Below are positions 16,384-25,713 of a stretch of DNA of 64,000 bases, piece after piece. Source of the stretch: Bacteroidales bacterium (GTDB lineage Bacteria > Bacteroidota > Bacteroidia > Bacteroidales > ML635J-15). The stretch spans positions 1 through 64,000 of the forward strand of contig QKHS01000071.1 in assembly GCA_003249955.1 (NCBI GenBank). The letters are read 5' to 3'. Every line of letters begins with the position of its first letter. The first letter of the stretch is position 1. Position numbers and translations under genes: made by a program. Under the pieces are notes generated by a model. It saw nothing but the letters and a program-made list of their open reading frames with translations. It made no database searches and had not been told where the DNA came from.

Positions 16384-19300
16384 ATGAGAAAATTTACAAG
16401 ATTATTTTTGATTGTAATGCTTATGGCTTTGCCTGCCTTGAGTACTTTCGGTCAAACGGTCAACTCGCTCTGGGTTGACGGAAGGGTTTATTTTAAAATT
16501 GCAGATAATGCAGTTTTAAATGTTGCTGATGACGACGGAAAGGTAAATCCTAAAGATGTTTATTTCCTGGATGGCTTGATTGAAAAATACGGAATAACAG
16601 AATTGGTTATGCCATTTAAATCAGCATCAAGTGATATTTTACAACGCACATTTAAAATGGATTTCTCTGAAAAAAATGATATTAAAGAATTATTGAGCGA
16701 GTTAAATTCAAATCCTGCTATAGAATATGCAGAGCCGGCACCTTTATTTTTTATATCACTGACTCCCAATGATACATATTATAATTCTGACCTTGACGGA
16801 GGCTTTCTTTTTGGGTCTGCAAATTCATCATGGCATTTAAATCTGATTAATGCATCTCAGGCATGGGATGTAACTACAGGAAATCCCAATATTGTAGTAG
16901 CAGTATTGGATAATGCGATATGGATTAATCACCCTGATTTGATGAATAAAGTTGTATTATCAGTGGATCTTGGGAATGGTGACGACGACCCTAATCCTCC
17001 TACACCTGCAACTTACATATGGTCACATGGAACACATTCTGCCGGTCTTATTGCAGCAGAAACAAACAATGGAATAGGAGTTTCTTCAATTGGCAACGGA
17101 ATTAGCCTTATGGCTATAAAACTAGGAGATGATGCATCTGACGGACAGTCAATGGCTGCAGGCTTTGAAGGAATTGTCTGGGCTGCAGATCATGGTGCCG
17201 ATGTTATCAGCATGTCATGGGGAAGTCCGCAATTTTTCCAGACTATGCAAAATATTGTAAATTATGCATATAATAAGGGTTGTGTACTGGTTGGTGCTGC
17301 CGGAAATAACGGTAATGGTGCTGAAACCCAGGCAAACCCTGATATTCCTGTTAACTATGTCGGATATCCGGCAGCTTTGGAGCATGTTATTGCTGTTGGT
17401 TCATGCGATGTAGGAGATAATAAATCAGATTTTTCAAATTACGGAACATGGATTGATGTTTTGGCGCCCGGAGGTTATGCTGCTGAAGGAGGATTATTGG
17501 GAAATATGTTTTTTTCAGTTTTAAGTACAACAGCATCTGAGGCAGGAGATGTTTCAAGTATGATGGATGGTAGCGGAGGCGGAGCCGCTTCTTTTGGCAT
17601 TTCAGGAAATTATGACTGTATGCAGGGAACTTCAATGGCATGTCCCGTAACTTCAGGTCTATGCGGTTTGATTCTTTCTGCAAACCCTGATCTTACTCCT
17701 GAAGAATTGACAGCAATTCTAAAGTCAACATGCGATAATGTAGATAGTGAAAATGCTGATTTTATTGACAGCATAGGTTCAGGACGTATTAACGCGTTTG
17801 CAGCAGTTACTGCTGCTATGGCAGCTAATGCATCTCTTGTCGCTGATTTTGAAGCAAGTACCGTTGTAATTGATGAAGGAGGATCAGTAGATTTTACAGA
17901 TTTAACTACAGGAACACCAACATCATGGTCGTGGGAATTTGAAGGCGGAATGCCTGCTACAAGTACAGACCAAAATCCTTCAGGTATAACATATTCAACT
18001 GCAGGCGTTTATAGTGTGACACTTACTGCTGGTGACGGTATAGATACAGATACGGAAGTTAAGACATATTTTATTCTTGTAGGACAAAGCGGTAGTGTTG
18101 CAGAAAGCGGATGGATAGAGCAGAATACTCATTTTACAAGTCCTTACCGCGGTGTGATAACAACTAATGTAGTTGATGAAAACACAGCATGGGTTTTAAC
18201 TTATGACGGATCAGGAGGAGGCAGTATAACACGCGATTTTGCACGTACAACTGATGCAGGTGCAACATGGATTCCTGATACAATTGAAATAGCAACAAAT
18301 TATGCTCCCGGGGATATCTCAGCAGTTGATGGCCTTAATGCATGGGTTGCTGTTTATGACGCAAACGGCGGAGGCGGAATCTACAGAACATCCGATGGTG
18401 GGGCTAACTGGACACAACAGACTACAGCAGCGTTTTCAAATGCTGCAAGTTTTACAAATGTTATTCACATGTTTGATGCAAATAACGGTTACTGCATGGG
18501 AGACCCGATAAACAGTGAATTTGAAATTTACACTACTACTGATGGTGGCGAAAACTGGATATTACTTGATGGCGCAAATATTCCGGCTCCGGAAAGCGGA
18601 GAAATGGGCTGGACAGGCGTTGCCGATGCTGTAGGAGATGTTGCCTGGTTCGGAACCAATAAAGGCCGTATTTACAAAACAACAGACCGTGGGTTAACAT
18701 GGAATGTGTATGAAACAGGAGAAGCTAATGTTAGTAGAATTTCTTTTGCAGATGCTTTAAACGGAGTTGCAATATGTCAGGTAGCTAACTCAACTACCGG
18801 AGTTATTGAAAGCTGGAAAATGGTAAAAACCGAAGATGGCGGACAAACATGGACTCAGATTGCAGTTACAGATCAATATCTTTCTGATGTGTCGGCAGTT
18901 CCCGGAAGACCCGGAATGTATGTCGGAACTAAGATATCTCAGACATTAGGAGAAAATTTCTCTGCTTACTCACTCGATTCCGGAACATCATGGACTCAGA
19001 TAGATGATTCCGTTCAATATACGAATGTAGTTATGTTTAACGAAGACTGCGGATGGGCAGGCGGATTCAATATGGATGCCAACAATGGTGGTATATATAA
19101 ATGGGTTGGTTTGGCACCTACAGATGCTCCTTACTTTTTATCATCTCCTTCTCTGCAAGTTGTTGAGTTTGATACTTATACATATAATGTTAGTACTGAA
19201 GATCCTAATTCACTTTCGTTAACAATTACTGCTACTGAAAAACCGGCATGGCTTACTTTAACAGATAACGGTGACGGAACAGCAACACTTTCAGGTACTG

Positions 19301-20205
19301 CACCCGAAATTCCAGGACAGTCAGAAGGGTATCAGGTTATACTTAACGTTTCAAACGGAACATATGATGCTGATCAGACATTTACCATTGTTGTATTAAC
19401 TTCAAATACTGCTCCTGAGTTTACATCTGAACCGATTCTGACACATGTTCAGTATATACCTTTTACATATAATGTGACAACAACAGATGCAGAAGGAGAT
19501 GACCTTACCATTACCGCAACTACACTTCCTTCATGGGCAAGTTTTGTTGATAACGGTGACGGAACAGCTACTGTTACAGGAATTCCACTTACTACAAGCT
19601 CAATCGGATTCCAGATTGTATTGAGAGTTTCAGACGGAATGTTTGAGGATGTTCAGGATTTCAGAGTAAAAGTTTCTGCAAACTCAGCTCCTGAGTTTAC
19701 TTCAACACCTGTGACTACTCATGTCCAGAATACTGTTTATACTTACAATGTAACAGCTACAGATGCTGAAGGCGAAGTTCTGGTAATTTCTGCAACAACA
19801 TTACCTGCATGGCTTAATTTAACAGACAACGGTGACGGAACGGCAACTCTTACAGGAACTCCTTCCGATATAAGTTCTCCCGGCGATCAGGTTGTGTTAA
19901 CCGTAAGCGACGGACATAACTCTGATACACAGGATTTCCTTATTGAGGTAACACCTGCGGGTATTGAAGATTTTGGATACGGTATTATCGGAGTTTATCC
20001 AAATCCGACAAAAGGCTTTATTCAGGTAAGCAATTGCCAGGGAGCTACATACGAAATTCTTGATGTTACCGGCAGATTATTATCTGTTGGCGGGATTAAA
20101 GAATCTGTTGAGGGGCTTAATCTTAATGATTTATCTGATGGAAATTTCATTATAAGACTATACAACAACGAAAAAGTGGTTACTGTAAAAATTGTAAAGT
20201 TTTAA
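16384..20205 (+). CDS. Secreted subtilisin-like S8 protease with PKD, BNR/YCF48-like, Ig repeats and T9SS tail
   Basis: This is a 1273-residue secreted protease. The signal peptide (LFLIVMLMALPALSTFGQ) precedes a propeptide. The subtilisin domain spans ~150-480 with D176 in VVAVLDNAIWINHP, H215 in WSHGTHSAGLIA, oxyanion asparagine in VGAAGNNGNG and S417 in GTSMACPVTSGL. A PKD domain (~488-565) follows, then a BNR/YCF48-like propeller with repeated RTTDAGATW and RTSDGGANW turns (~570-915). Three tandem cadherin/He_PIG-like Ig modules each contain the DNGDGTAT motif (~920-1195), and a type A T9SS domain starts at VYPNPTKGFIQV. The Asp motif is DNA instead of the usual DTG/DSG, but all catalytic residues are present. 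It is probably monocistronic, with a strong terminator downstream. Confidence 0.92.
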   Translation: MRKFTRLFLIVMLMALPALSTFGQTVNSLWVDGRVYFKIADNAVLNVADDDGKVNPKDVYFLDGLIEKYGITELVMPFKSASSDILQRTFKMDFSEKNDIKELLSELNSNPAIEYAEPAPLFFISLTPNDTYYNSDLDGGFLFGSANSSWHLNLINASQAWDVTTGNPNIVVAVLDNAIWINHPDLMNKVVLSVDLGNGDDDPNPPTPATYIWSHGTHSAGLIAAETNNGIGVSSIGNGISLMAIKLGDDASDGQSMAAGFEGIVWAADHGADVISMSWGSPQFFQTMQNIVNYAYNKGCVLVGAAGNNGNGAETQANPDIPVNYVGYPAALEHVIAVGSCDVGDNKSDFSNYGTWIDVLAPGGYAAEGGLLGNMFFSVLSTTASEAGDVSSMMDGSGGGAASFGISGNYDCMQGTSMACPVTSGLCGLILSANPDLTPEELTAILKSTCDNVDSENADFIDSIGSGRINAFAAVTAAMAANASLVADFEASTVVIDEGGSVDFTDLTTGTPTSWSWEFEGGMPATSTDQNPSGITYSTAGVYSVTLTAGDGIDTDTEVKTYFILVGQSGSVAESGWIEQNTHFTSPYRGVITTNVVDENTAWVLTYDGSGGGSITRDFARTTDAGATWIPDTIEIATNYAPGDISAVDGLNAWVAVYDANGGGGIYRTSDGGANWTQQTTAAFSNAASFTNVIHMFDANNGYCMGDPINSEFEIYTTTDGGENWILLDGANIPAPESGEMGWTGVADAVGDVAWFGTNKGRIYKTTDRGLTWNVYETGEANVSRISFADALNGVAICQVANSTTGVIESWKMVKTEDGGQTWTQIAVTDQYLSDVSAVPGRPGMYVGTKISQTLGENFSAYSLDSGTSWTQIDDSVQYTNVVMFNEDCGWAGGFNMDANNGGIYKWVGLAPTDAPYFLSSPSLQVVEFDTYTYNVSTEDPNSLSLTITATEKPAWLTLTDNGDGTATLSGTAPEIPGQSEGYQVILNVSNGTYDADQTFTIVVLTSNTAPEFTSEPILTHVQYIPFTYNVTTTDAEGDDLTITATTLPSWASFVDNGDGTATVTGIPLTTSSIGFQIVLRVSDGMFEDVQDFRVKVSANSAPEFTSTPVTTHVQNTVYTYNVTATDAEGEVLVISATTLPAWLNLTDNGDGTATLTGTPSDISSPGDQVVLTVSDGHNSDTQDFLIEVTPAGIEDFGYGIIGVYPNPTKGFIQVSNCQGATYEILDVTGRLLSVGGIKESVEGLNLNDLSDGNFIIRLYNNEKVVTVKIVKF

Positions 20206-20221
20206 TAGTATAATATAGATT

Positions 20222-20310
20222 AAAGCATCTCGAAAGTATTATTATTCAATTATTAGTGTTTTTAGCTTGGTAATTGAAAAATTTAATAATACTTTTGGGA
20301 TGCTTTTTTT
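20222..20310 (+). terminator. Long-stem terminator after S8 protease gene
   Basis: AAAGCATC (20222-20229) pairs with GATGCTTT (20299-20306). The stem continues inward through AAAGTATTATT/AATAATACTTT and CAATTA/TAATTG with small bulges, then a run of T ends at 20310. The total span of ~85 bases is unusually long for a terminator. It ends 6 bases before the next gene's ATG. Confidence 0.7.
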
Positions 20311-20315
20311 ATAAT

Positions 20316-20933
20316 ATGGAATATTGGGATATTTTAGGATTTGCGGCAGTATTGGTCGGACTGACGGGTTTTTTTGCTTTTGGGAAAATTCAGCGCCGGA
20401 TTTTGTTTTTGGTTGCAATTCTTGGTTTTATTGTCTATAGTATTATAAGACCAATATATCCTGTTGCAGTATTAATGTTTATTGTTTTGGGATACTATTT
20501 TTATGGTATTTATAAGGCATCTAAGAGCAAATCATCAATAAAACTTTTGGAAGTTGAGTTTGACAATAACTATATTGTTGAATTTATTAAAAATTATAAG
20601 CGGGATATATATAATTACTTCCCCTTTTACGAACCACATAAATCTCATAAATGCTTTTTGCTGATGCGGGATATGAACCTTGCAGGCATATTAATAACAA
20701 GCATTAACGGAGATATTATGACTATTGAAGTTGACTACACCAAACCAATGTACCGTGATACAGAGATCGGAAGTTATATTTACAAGCAGAATCCAGGATA
20801 TTTTAAAAAGTTGGGGGTTAATAAGTTGATAGCGAAATCTTTTCATAAAGGACACAGTCGTTTCCTTCGTAAAATGGGTTTTGAACAGACTTATTTTGAT
20901 AATCAGTTGTTTTTTGTAAAAAATCTTGATTGA
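20316..20933 (+). CDS. Membrane protein with C-terminal GNAT-like domain
   Basis: This is a 205-residue protein with about three to four N-terminal membrane segments (ILGFAAVLVGLTGFFAF, ILFLVAILGFIVYSII, VAVLMFIVLGYYFYGIY) resembling the YgjV-type hydrophobic region. A cytoplasmic domain follows with late GNAT-like features: RDTEIGSYIYKQN where acetyl-CoA would bind and FLRKMGFEQTY near the end. Membrane-tethered acyltransfer is a guess from that pattern, and the substrate is unknown. ATG 20316 is preferred, because a longer frame from TTG 20274 would start inside the terminator hairpin. The gene has no clear promoter of its own between that hairpin and the ATG. Confidence 0.6.
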   Translation: MEYWDILGFAAVLVGLTGFFAFGKIQRRILFLVAILGFIVYSIIRPIYPVAVLMFIVLGYYFYGIYKASKSKSSIKLLEVEFDNNYIVEFIKNYKRDIYNYFPFYEPHKSHKCFLLMRDMNLAGILITSINGDIMTIEVDYTKPMYRDTEIGSYIYKQNPGYFKKLGVNKLIAKSFHKGHSRFLRKMGFEQTYFDNQLFFVKNLD

Positions 20934-20982
20934 AAAGCCACTTTTTATGGTAATTCTGCGTTTATTTATTGAAAGTTGATTT

Positions 20983-22500
20983 ATGAAAATGTATAGGTAT
21001 ATTTTATTATTTTGTTTTTTATTGTCAGGAACAATTGCATTTACTCAGATTGATGTCCCTGATGAACCGGAATTTATATCCGCATCAGTTTTGCCTGAGT
21101 CATTTCCTGTTGAAGTGGTTTTAAGATGGAACCCCAGCGATTCTGTTGATGTTGCAGGCTACATCATGTATAAAGTCAACAATGGTATTACAGAATCAGT
21201 TGATACTGTTTGGGGAAGATTAACGTCTGAATATTCGTATTACGAAGCATTATCAGGAGTGAATGCAGGAACTTTCCGTATAGCGGCATTTGACAATCTG
21301 TTTTTTAAAAGCAGTATTACCGACCCTCATACAACAATGTCCCTTGCTTCTGATTATGATAAATGCAGTAATAAAGTTGATCTTACATGGTCTGCCTATA
21401 TTGGGTGGCCCGATGGCGTAAACAAATACAATGTTTACCGTCGCAGTGATGGTGGAAGTTACCAGATTATTTCGACTTTAACGGCTAATACATTATCATA
21501 TACTGATGATGAAATTGCTATGAATGAGACATATTATTATTACATTGAGGCTGTTAGCACCCAAGGATATAAAGCAACGTCAAATTCTGTTCAGATACAC
21601 ACAGAATCATATGTTTTGCCAGGATTTCTGTATGCAGAGTCGGCATCAGTTTCCGGTGATGATATTATCCTTAAATTTGTAGTGGATAACTCTGCAGAGG
21701 TACTTGAATACAGAGTTCAGAGAGCATTGTCTGCAGATGGAGACTACTCCACAATAAAAAGCATTGCAAATGCCGGACAACCCGAAATTTTGTTTACAGA
21801 TTCAGATGTATTGGTTGATGAGAATGTCTATTATTACAGAATTGCCTCAGTCGATCCTTGCGGGGTTGTGAATTCATATTCAAATTATGCTGCAAATATT
21901 CTTCTTACGGTAGAAACAACAGAGATACTGGATCATAATCTGGAATGGACTCAATACGAACAATGGGAAAACGGAGTATTTAATTACCGGATTTACAGGT
22001 ATTTTGATGATGTTCCTGCAGAAATAGCAGTTAATACCACAGGAAATCTTACCTATAATTATGATATTGCCTGGTATGTGGATTATTGCCATGACAAAAA
22101 AGTTTATATGACAAACAAGTTTTGTTATTATGTAGAAGCATATGAAAATCCCGGACATGTATTCAGTACAAATCAGGGAGTAAGCCGCTCAAATGTAGCA
22201 TGTGTTTATCTGGAGCCTGTATTCTGGGTTCCGGATGCTATAAATATTACCTCATATGAGGCAGAAAACCGCATTTTTAAACCGGTTATATCTTTTGCTC
22301 AGGAAGAACCCTATGAGTTTGTTATTTATGATAAATGGGGCCTTGAAATTTTCAGAACAGAAGAAACTTATGAAGGGTGGGACGGAAGTCTTAATTACTC
22401 TATTGCACCTTCGCAAACTTACACATACTTTGTAAGATATTATGACCACAAGAATAAGGAATACATAAAAACCGGAACTTTCTTTATGATGGTTGAGTAA
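20983..22500 (+). CDS. Secreted FN3-repeat protein with type B (CHU_C) T9SS tail
   Basis: This is a 505-residue exported protein. The signal peptide (YILLFCFLLSGTIAFTQ) is followed by about four fibronectin type III-like modules, visible from repeated VDLTWSAYIGWPDGVNKYNV and LEWTQYEQWENGVFNYRI strands and tyrosine-rich ends (NETYYYYIEAVS, DENVYYYRIASVD). The C-terminal ~85 residues form a gliding-motility-associated CHU_C domain (WVPDAINI ... YEFVIYDKWGLEIFRTEE ... GWDGSLN), the type B T9SS signal. Such proteins are often exported with a PorP/SprF partner, but none is adjacent. It lies 49 bases after the GNAT-like gene and may be co-transcribed. Function beyond adhesion or matrix is unknown. 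Confidence 0.82.
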   Translation: MKMYRYILLFCFLLSGTIAFTQIDVPDEPEFISASVLPESFPVEVVLRWNPSDSVDVAGYIMYKVNNGITESVDTVWGRLTSEYSYYEALSGVNAGTFRIAAFDNLFFKSSITDPHTTMSLASDYDKCSNKVDLTWSAYIGWPDGVNKYNVYRRSDGGSYQIISTLTANTLSYTDDEIAMNETYYYYIEAVSTQGYKATSNSVQIHTESYVLPGFLYAESASVSGDDIILKFVVDNSAEVLEYRVQRALSADGDYSTIKSIANAGQPEILFTDSDVLVDENVYYYRIASVDPCGVVNSYSNYAANILLTVETTEILDHNLEWTQYEQWENGVFNYRIYRYFDDVPAEIAVNTTGNLTYNYDIAWYVDYCHDKKVYMTNKFCYYVEAYENPGHVFSTNQGVSRSNVACVYLEPVFWVPDAINITSYEAENRIFKPVISFAQEEPYEFVIYDKWGLEIFRTEETYEGWDGSLNYSIAPSQTYTYFVRYYDHKNKEYIKTGTFFMMVE

Positions 22501-22519
22501 TAATTTTAATATAAATTAT

Positions 22520-22527
22520 TATCTTTG
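22520..22527 (+). promoter_or_regulatory. Bacteroidota -7 box for rel gene
   Basis: TATCTTTG, exact TAnnTTTG match, 39 bases before the ATG at 22566. Confidence 0.5.
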
Positions 22528-22565
22528 CAAGTTAGTAATCGGAACAAAAAGATTACTGAATTATT

Positions 22566-24779
22566 ATGATTATGGGCCTTACTCAACAGGAAAAAATATG
22601 GATTGAAGAACAGTACACGGAACTGTTAAAGGTTAGTAAACGTGTAAAAACTGACGAAGACAGAGATCTGGTCAGGAGAGCATTTGATATGGCAAATGAA
22701 GCTCATTCCAATATGCGGAGGAAGTCAGGAGAGCCGTATTTTACACATCCTATTTCTGTTGCTATGATTGTCGCCCAGGAGATAGGGCTGGGGCCTAAAT
22801 CAATTGCCAGTGCCCTGCTTCATGATGTCGTGGAAGATACGGATTATAGTCTCACAGATATTGATCGCTTATTCGGTCCGACAATTGCCGGAATGGTTGA
22901 CGGGCTTACAAAAATTTCCAATGTCCTTGATAAAGACGCTTCTTTGCAGGTAGAGAATTTTCGCAAAATGCTGATGACAATGTCTCAGGATATCCGTGTG
23001 ATTTTTATTAAGCTTGCAGACCGCCTTCACAATATGAGAACTCTGGATTCCATGCCGGAGTATAAACAGGTGAAAATTGCCAGTGAAACAGTATATCTGT
23101 ATGCTCCGTTAGCCCATCGTCTTGGTTTATATTCAATTAAAACCGAACTCGAAGATCTGGCTCTTAAATATGAGCACCCTCTTATCTACAGAGAAATAAG
23201 CAGAAAATTTAAAGAAACGGAAGAGGAACGTAACGCTTATATTCAGGAAATCATAGGCCCGCTTTCAAATGTTCTTGCCAAAGAGAATATTTCATGCTCC
23301 ATTAAAGGCAGGCTTAAATCTATTTTTTCCATCTGGAATAAAATGCAGACAAAAAATATCCCGTTTGAAGAGATATATGATTTGTTTGCAATCAGAATAG
23401 TTTTTGATCATGATGATGACTTTCCGGACAGTAAAGCCAGAGCCCGCTGCTATCATATAATGTCATTAATTACAGATATTTATCCTCACCATGAACAAAG
23501 AATCAGGGATTGGGTGAAAAACCCTAAGGCTAACGGATATGAAGCTTTACACGTAACTGTTATGGGCCCGAGAGGCAAATGGGTAGAAGTGCAGATCCGT
23601 AGCAGAAAGATGGATGATATCGCCGAGAAGGGGCTTGCATCACACTGGAAATATAAAACAAATGAAAAAGGATCTTCGGGAAGTCTTGATGTGCTTATTG
23701 AAACATTGAAACAAAGCTTGTCAAACAGCGAGGTCGATTCATTGTCTTTTTTGGACGATTTTAAATTAAATATATTTACTACCGAGATATACGTTTTTAC
23801 TCCTAAAGGAGAAATAAAGAAACTTCCCAAGGGTTCTACAGTTATAGATCTGGCATATGAAATCCATACCGAAGTTGGGAACAAAGCAATAGCAGCAAAG
23901 GTAAATCATAAACTTCAGCCATTGTCGCATGTGTTGCATAGTGGCGATCAGGTTGAAATTCTTACATCGGATAAACAGTCTCCGCTTAGAGAATGGCTTA
24001 ATTTTGCTGTGTCAACAAAAGCGAAATCAAAAATAAAAAGCTCATTAAAAGAGGAGAGACTTCATAATATTGAAAAAGGCCAGGCTTTGTTTATTAAAAA
24101 AGCACGGGATCTGAAACTGAATATGAGCCATAAGCTTTTCAAGGAACTGCGGCAAATGTATGATGCTCCGAATAAAGAAGAATTTTATCGTAAAATAGGG
24201 ATTGGTGTCATTCAGATAGATGATCTTGAAAAGCAATTAATAAACAAGAAAAGCATTTTTGCAAAATATTGGAAACTTTCGTTTTCAAAACCCAAAAATC
24301 AAAAAGGTCTTGACCAGAAAAATACCTATGTTATAGATGATCTTGACAATAAAAAATTTACACTGGCAACATGTTGTAATCCTATACCCGGAGATGAGGT
24401 TGCAGGTTTTATAAATCCGAATAATTCTGTAATTATTCATAAAAAGACATGTCATAATCTTAACAGCCTTGCAGCTAAACAGGGAGATAAAATTATGACA
24501 GTTAAATGGTCAAGTTATAAGTTATTGTCATTTTTAGTAGGGATCAGAATAGAAGGAGTTGACAAAGTAGGGATTCTTTATAATATAACAAAAGCTATTT
24601 CTCAGGAAGCCGATGTAAATATGAAAAACCTTAGTTTTGAAACCAAAGACGGAGTCTTTTACGGAGAAATTAAGTTGTTTGTTCACGATGCGCAGGATTT
24701 GGACGATCTGATATCCAGAATTATCAGAATTAAAGGGGTAAATAAAGTAATAAGAACTGAAGATAGTGACAATGAATAA
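22566..24779 (+). CDS. Bifunctional (p)ppGpp synthetase/hydrolase (RelA/SpoT family)
   Basis: This 737-residue long RSH enzyme sets the level of the alarmone (p)ppGpp. The N-terminal HD hydrolase keeps its metal residues (THPISVAMIV, ALLHDVVEDTDYS, LADRLHNMRTLDSM). The synthetase domain keeps EEIYDLFAIRIVF, RIRDWVKNPKANGYEALH and VEVQIRSRKMDDIAEKG. TGS (IYVFTPKGEIKKLPKGSTV), a cysteine-containing linker (LATCCNPIPGDEVAGF) and a C-terminal ACT domain follow. Both active sites look intact, so a bifunctional Rel is expected. A second ATG six bases in (22572) is an equally possible start. The stop overlaps the start of the SirB1-like gene, indicating coupled translation. Confidence 0.94.
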   Translation: MIMGLTQQEKIWIEEQYTELLKVSKRVKTDEDRDLVRRAFDMANEAHSNMRRKSGEPYFTHPISVAMIVAQEIGLGPKSIASALLHDVVEDTDYSLTDIDRLFGPTIAGMVDGLTKISNVLDKDASLQVENFRKMLMTMSQDIRVIFIKLADRLHNMRTLDSMPEYKQVKIASETVYLYAPLAHRLGLYSIKTELEDLALKYEHPLIYREISRKFKETEEERNAYIQEIIGPLSNVLAKENISCSIKGRLKSIFSIWNKMQTKNIPFEEIYDLFAIRIVFDHDDDFPDSKARARCYHIMSLITDIYPHHEQRIRDWVKNPKANGYEALHVTVMGPRGKWVEVQIRSRKMDDIAEKGLASHWKYKTNEKGSSGSLDVLIETLKQSLSNSEVDSLSFLDDFKLNIFTTEIYVFTPKGEIKKLPKGSTVIDLAYEIHTEVGNKAIAAKVNHKLQPLSHVLHSGDQVEILTSDKQSPLREWLNFAVSTKAKSKIKSSLKEERLHNIEKGQALFIKKARDLKLNMSHKLFKELRQMYDAPNKEEFYRKIGIGVIQIDDLEKQLINKKSIFAKYWKLSFSKPKNQKGLDQKNTYVIDDLDNKKFTLATCCNPIPGDEVAGFINPNNSVIIHKKTCHNLNSLAAKQGDKIMTVKWSSYKLLSFLVGIRIEGVDKVGILYNITKAISQEADVNMKNLSFETKDGVFYGEIKLFVHDAQDLDDLISRIIRIKGVNKVIRTEDSDNE

Positions 24780-25674
24780 AAATGAAATAGTATCATTACT
24801 CCGCCTGCTCGAAGACCCTGACTATAAAGTTTATGAAATTGTCAGGGATAAGATTCTCGAGAACGGAGATTTCTTTAAAATATATCTTGAGAATTATCAC
24901 TCTTTTTCTTCAAATACTCTTGGTATCGACAGATCAGAAGAACTTCTTGATGAAATTTTTTATGAAAAATTTGAAAACAAGTTAAAAAAATTTCTATCCA
25001 AACCTGATCCGCAACTTGCAGAGGGTGTTTTTTTACTTGAAACTTTTTTTAACAGAGATGTTGACATTGCTCAAATCGAGGCATACTTTGACGATATTCT
25101 CAGAAGTGTCTGGATTGAACTGAATCCGCAATTGACAGGAATAGAAAAAGTAAAGGTTATAAATAAAGTTTTGTTCGAGGAACTAAAATTTAAAAAGCAT
25201 CCTGTCGGCGAGTTTAACCCGGAATACCTCAGTATTACAGGAGCACTTAGCTATAAAAAATATGTTGCACCTACAATTTCTCTGATTTACTGCATGATAG
25301 CTCAACAAACAGATGTCCCTGTTTATCCTCTTGATATTCCCGGAATATTTTTGTTGGGATATTTGGACGAAGAACTTGCAGACACTGTATTTAATGATAG
25401 CAGCAACGGAATAGTGTTTTACTTTCATCCTTACGACGAAGGGACATTAATAAATCAGCAAATTGTTGAAAAGTACCTCGCTGACAACAAAATTGAAACT
25501 AATCTGGTTGATGTTAAGACCAAATCATATGTTGACTATCTTGCATTTATGTTTAGTTTGAGAATATTAGCCCTGAAGCAGAAAAAAACAAAAGATTTTT
25601 GTCTGAGGTATTCAAAAAAAGTGAGTAATTTGCTTCTTGGAAAATCCGGTAAAAATGTTGACGGGATTTTATAA
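24772..25674 (+). CDS. SirB1/transglutaminase-like family protein
   Basis: This 300-residue cytoplasmic protein has the SirB1-like transglutaminase-fold core at ~115-240: KVKVINKVLFEEL, then PTISLIYCMIAQQTDVPVYP and DIPGIFLLGYLDE, and a HPYDEGTLIN segment where family members have a DPF/GG strand. As in many SirB1-type proteins, the usual catalytic cysteine position is not evident, so it is more likely a binding protein than an enzyme. ATG 24772 overlaps the rel stop by eight bases; GTG 24766 is a weaker alternative. The overlap suggests it is produced with the (p)ppGpp enzyme. No function is established for this subgroup. Confidence 0.72.
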   Translation: MNKNEIVSLLRLLEDPDYKVYEIVRDKILENGDFFKIYLENYHSFSSNTLGIDRSEELLDEIFYEKFENKLKKFLSKPDPQLAEGVFLLETFFNRDVDIAQIEAYFDDILRSVWIELNPQLTGIEKVKVINKVLFEELKFKKHPVGEFNPEYLSITGALSYKKYVAPTISLIYCMIAQQTDVPVYPLDIPGIFLLGYLDEELADTVFNDSSNGIVFYFHPYDEGTLINQQIVEKYLADNKIETNLVDVKTKSYVDYLAFMFSLRILALKQKKTKDFCLRYSKKVSNLLLGKSGKNVDGIL

Positions 25675-25713
25675 TTTTTTCGGATAGTTTTTTTATTTTT
25701 ATTTACAATATTT

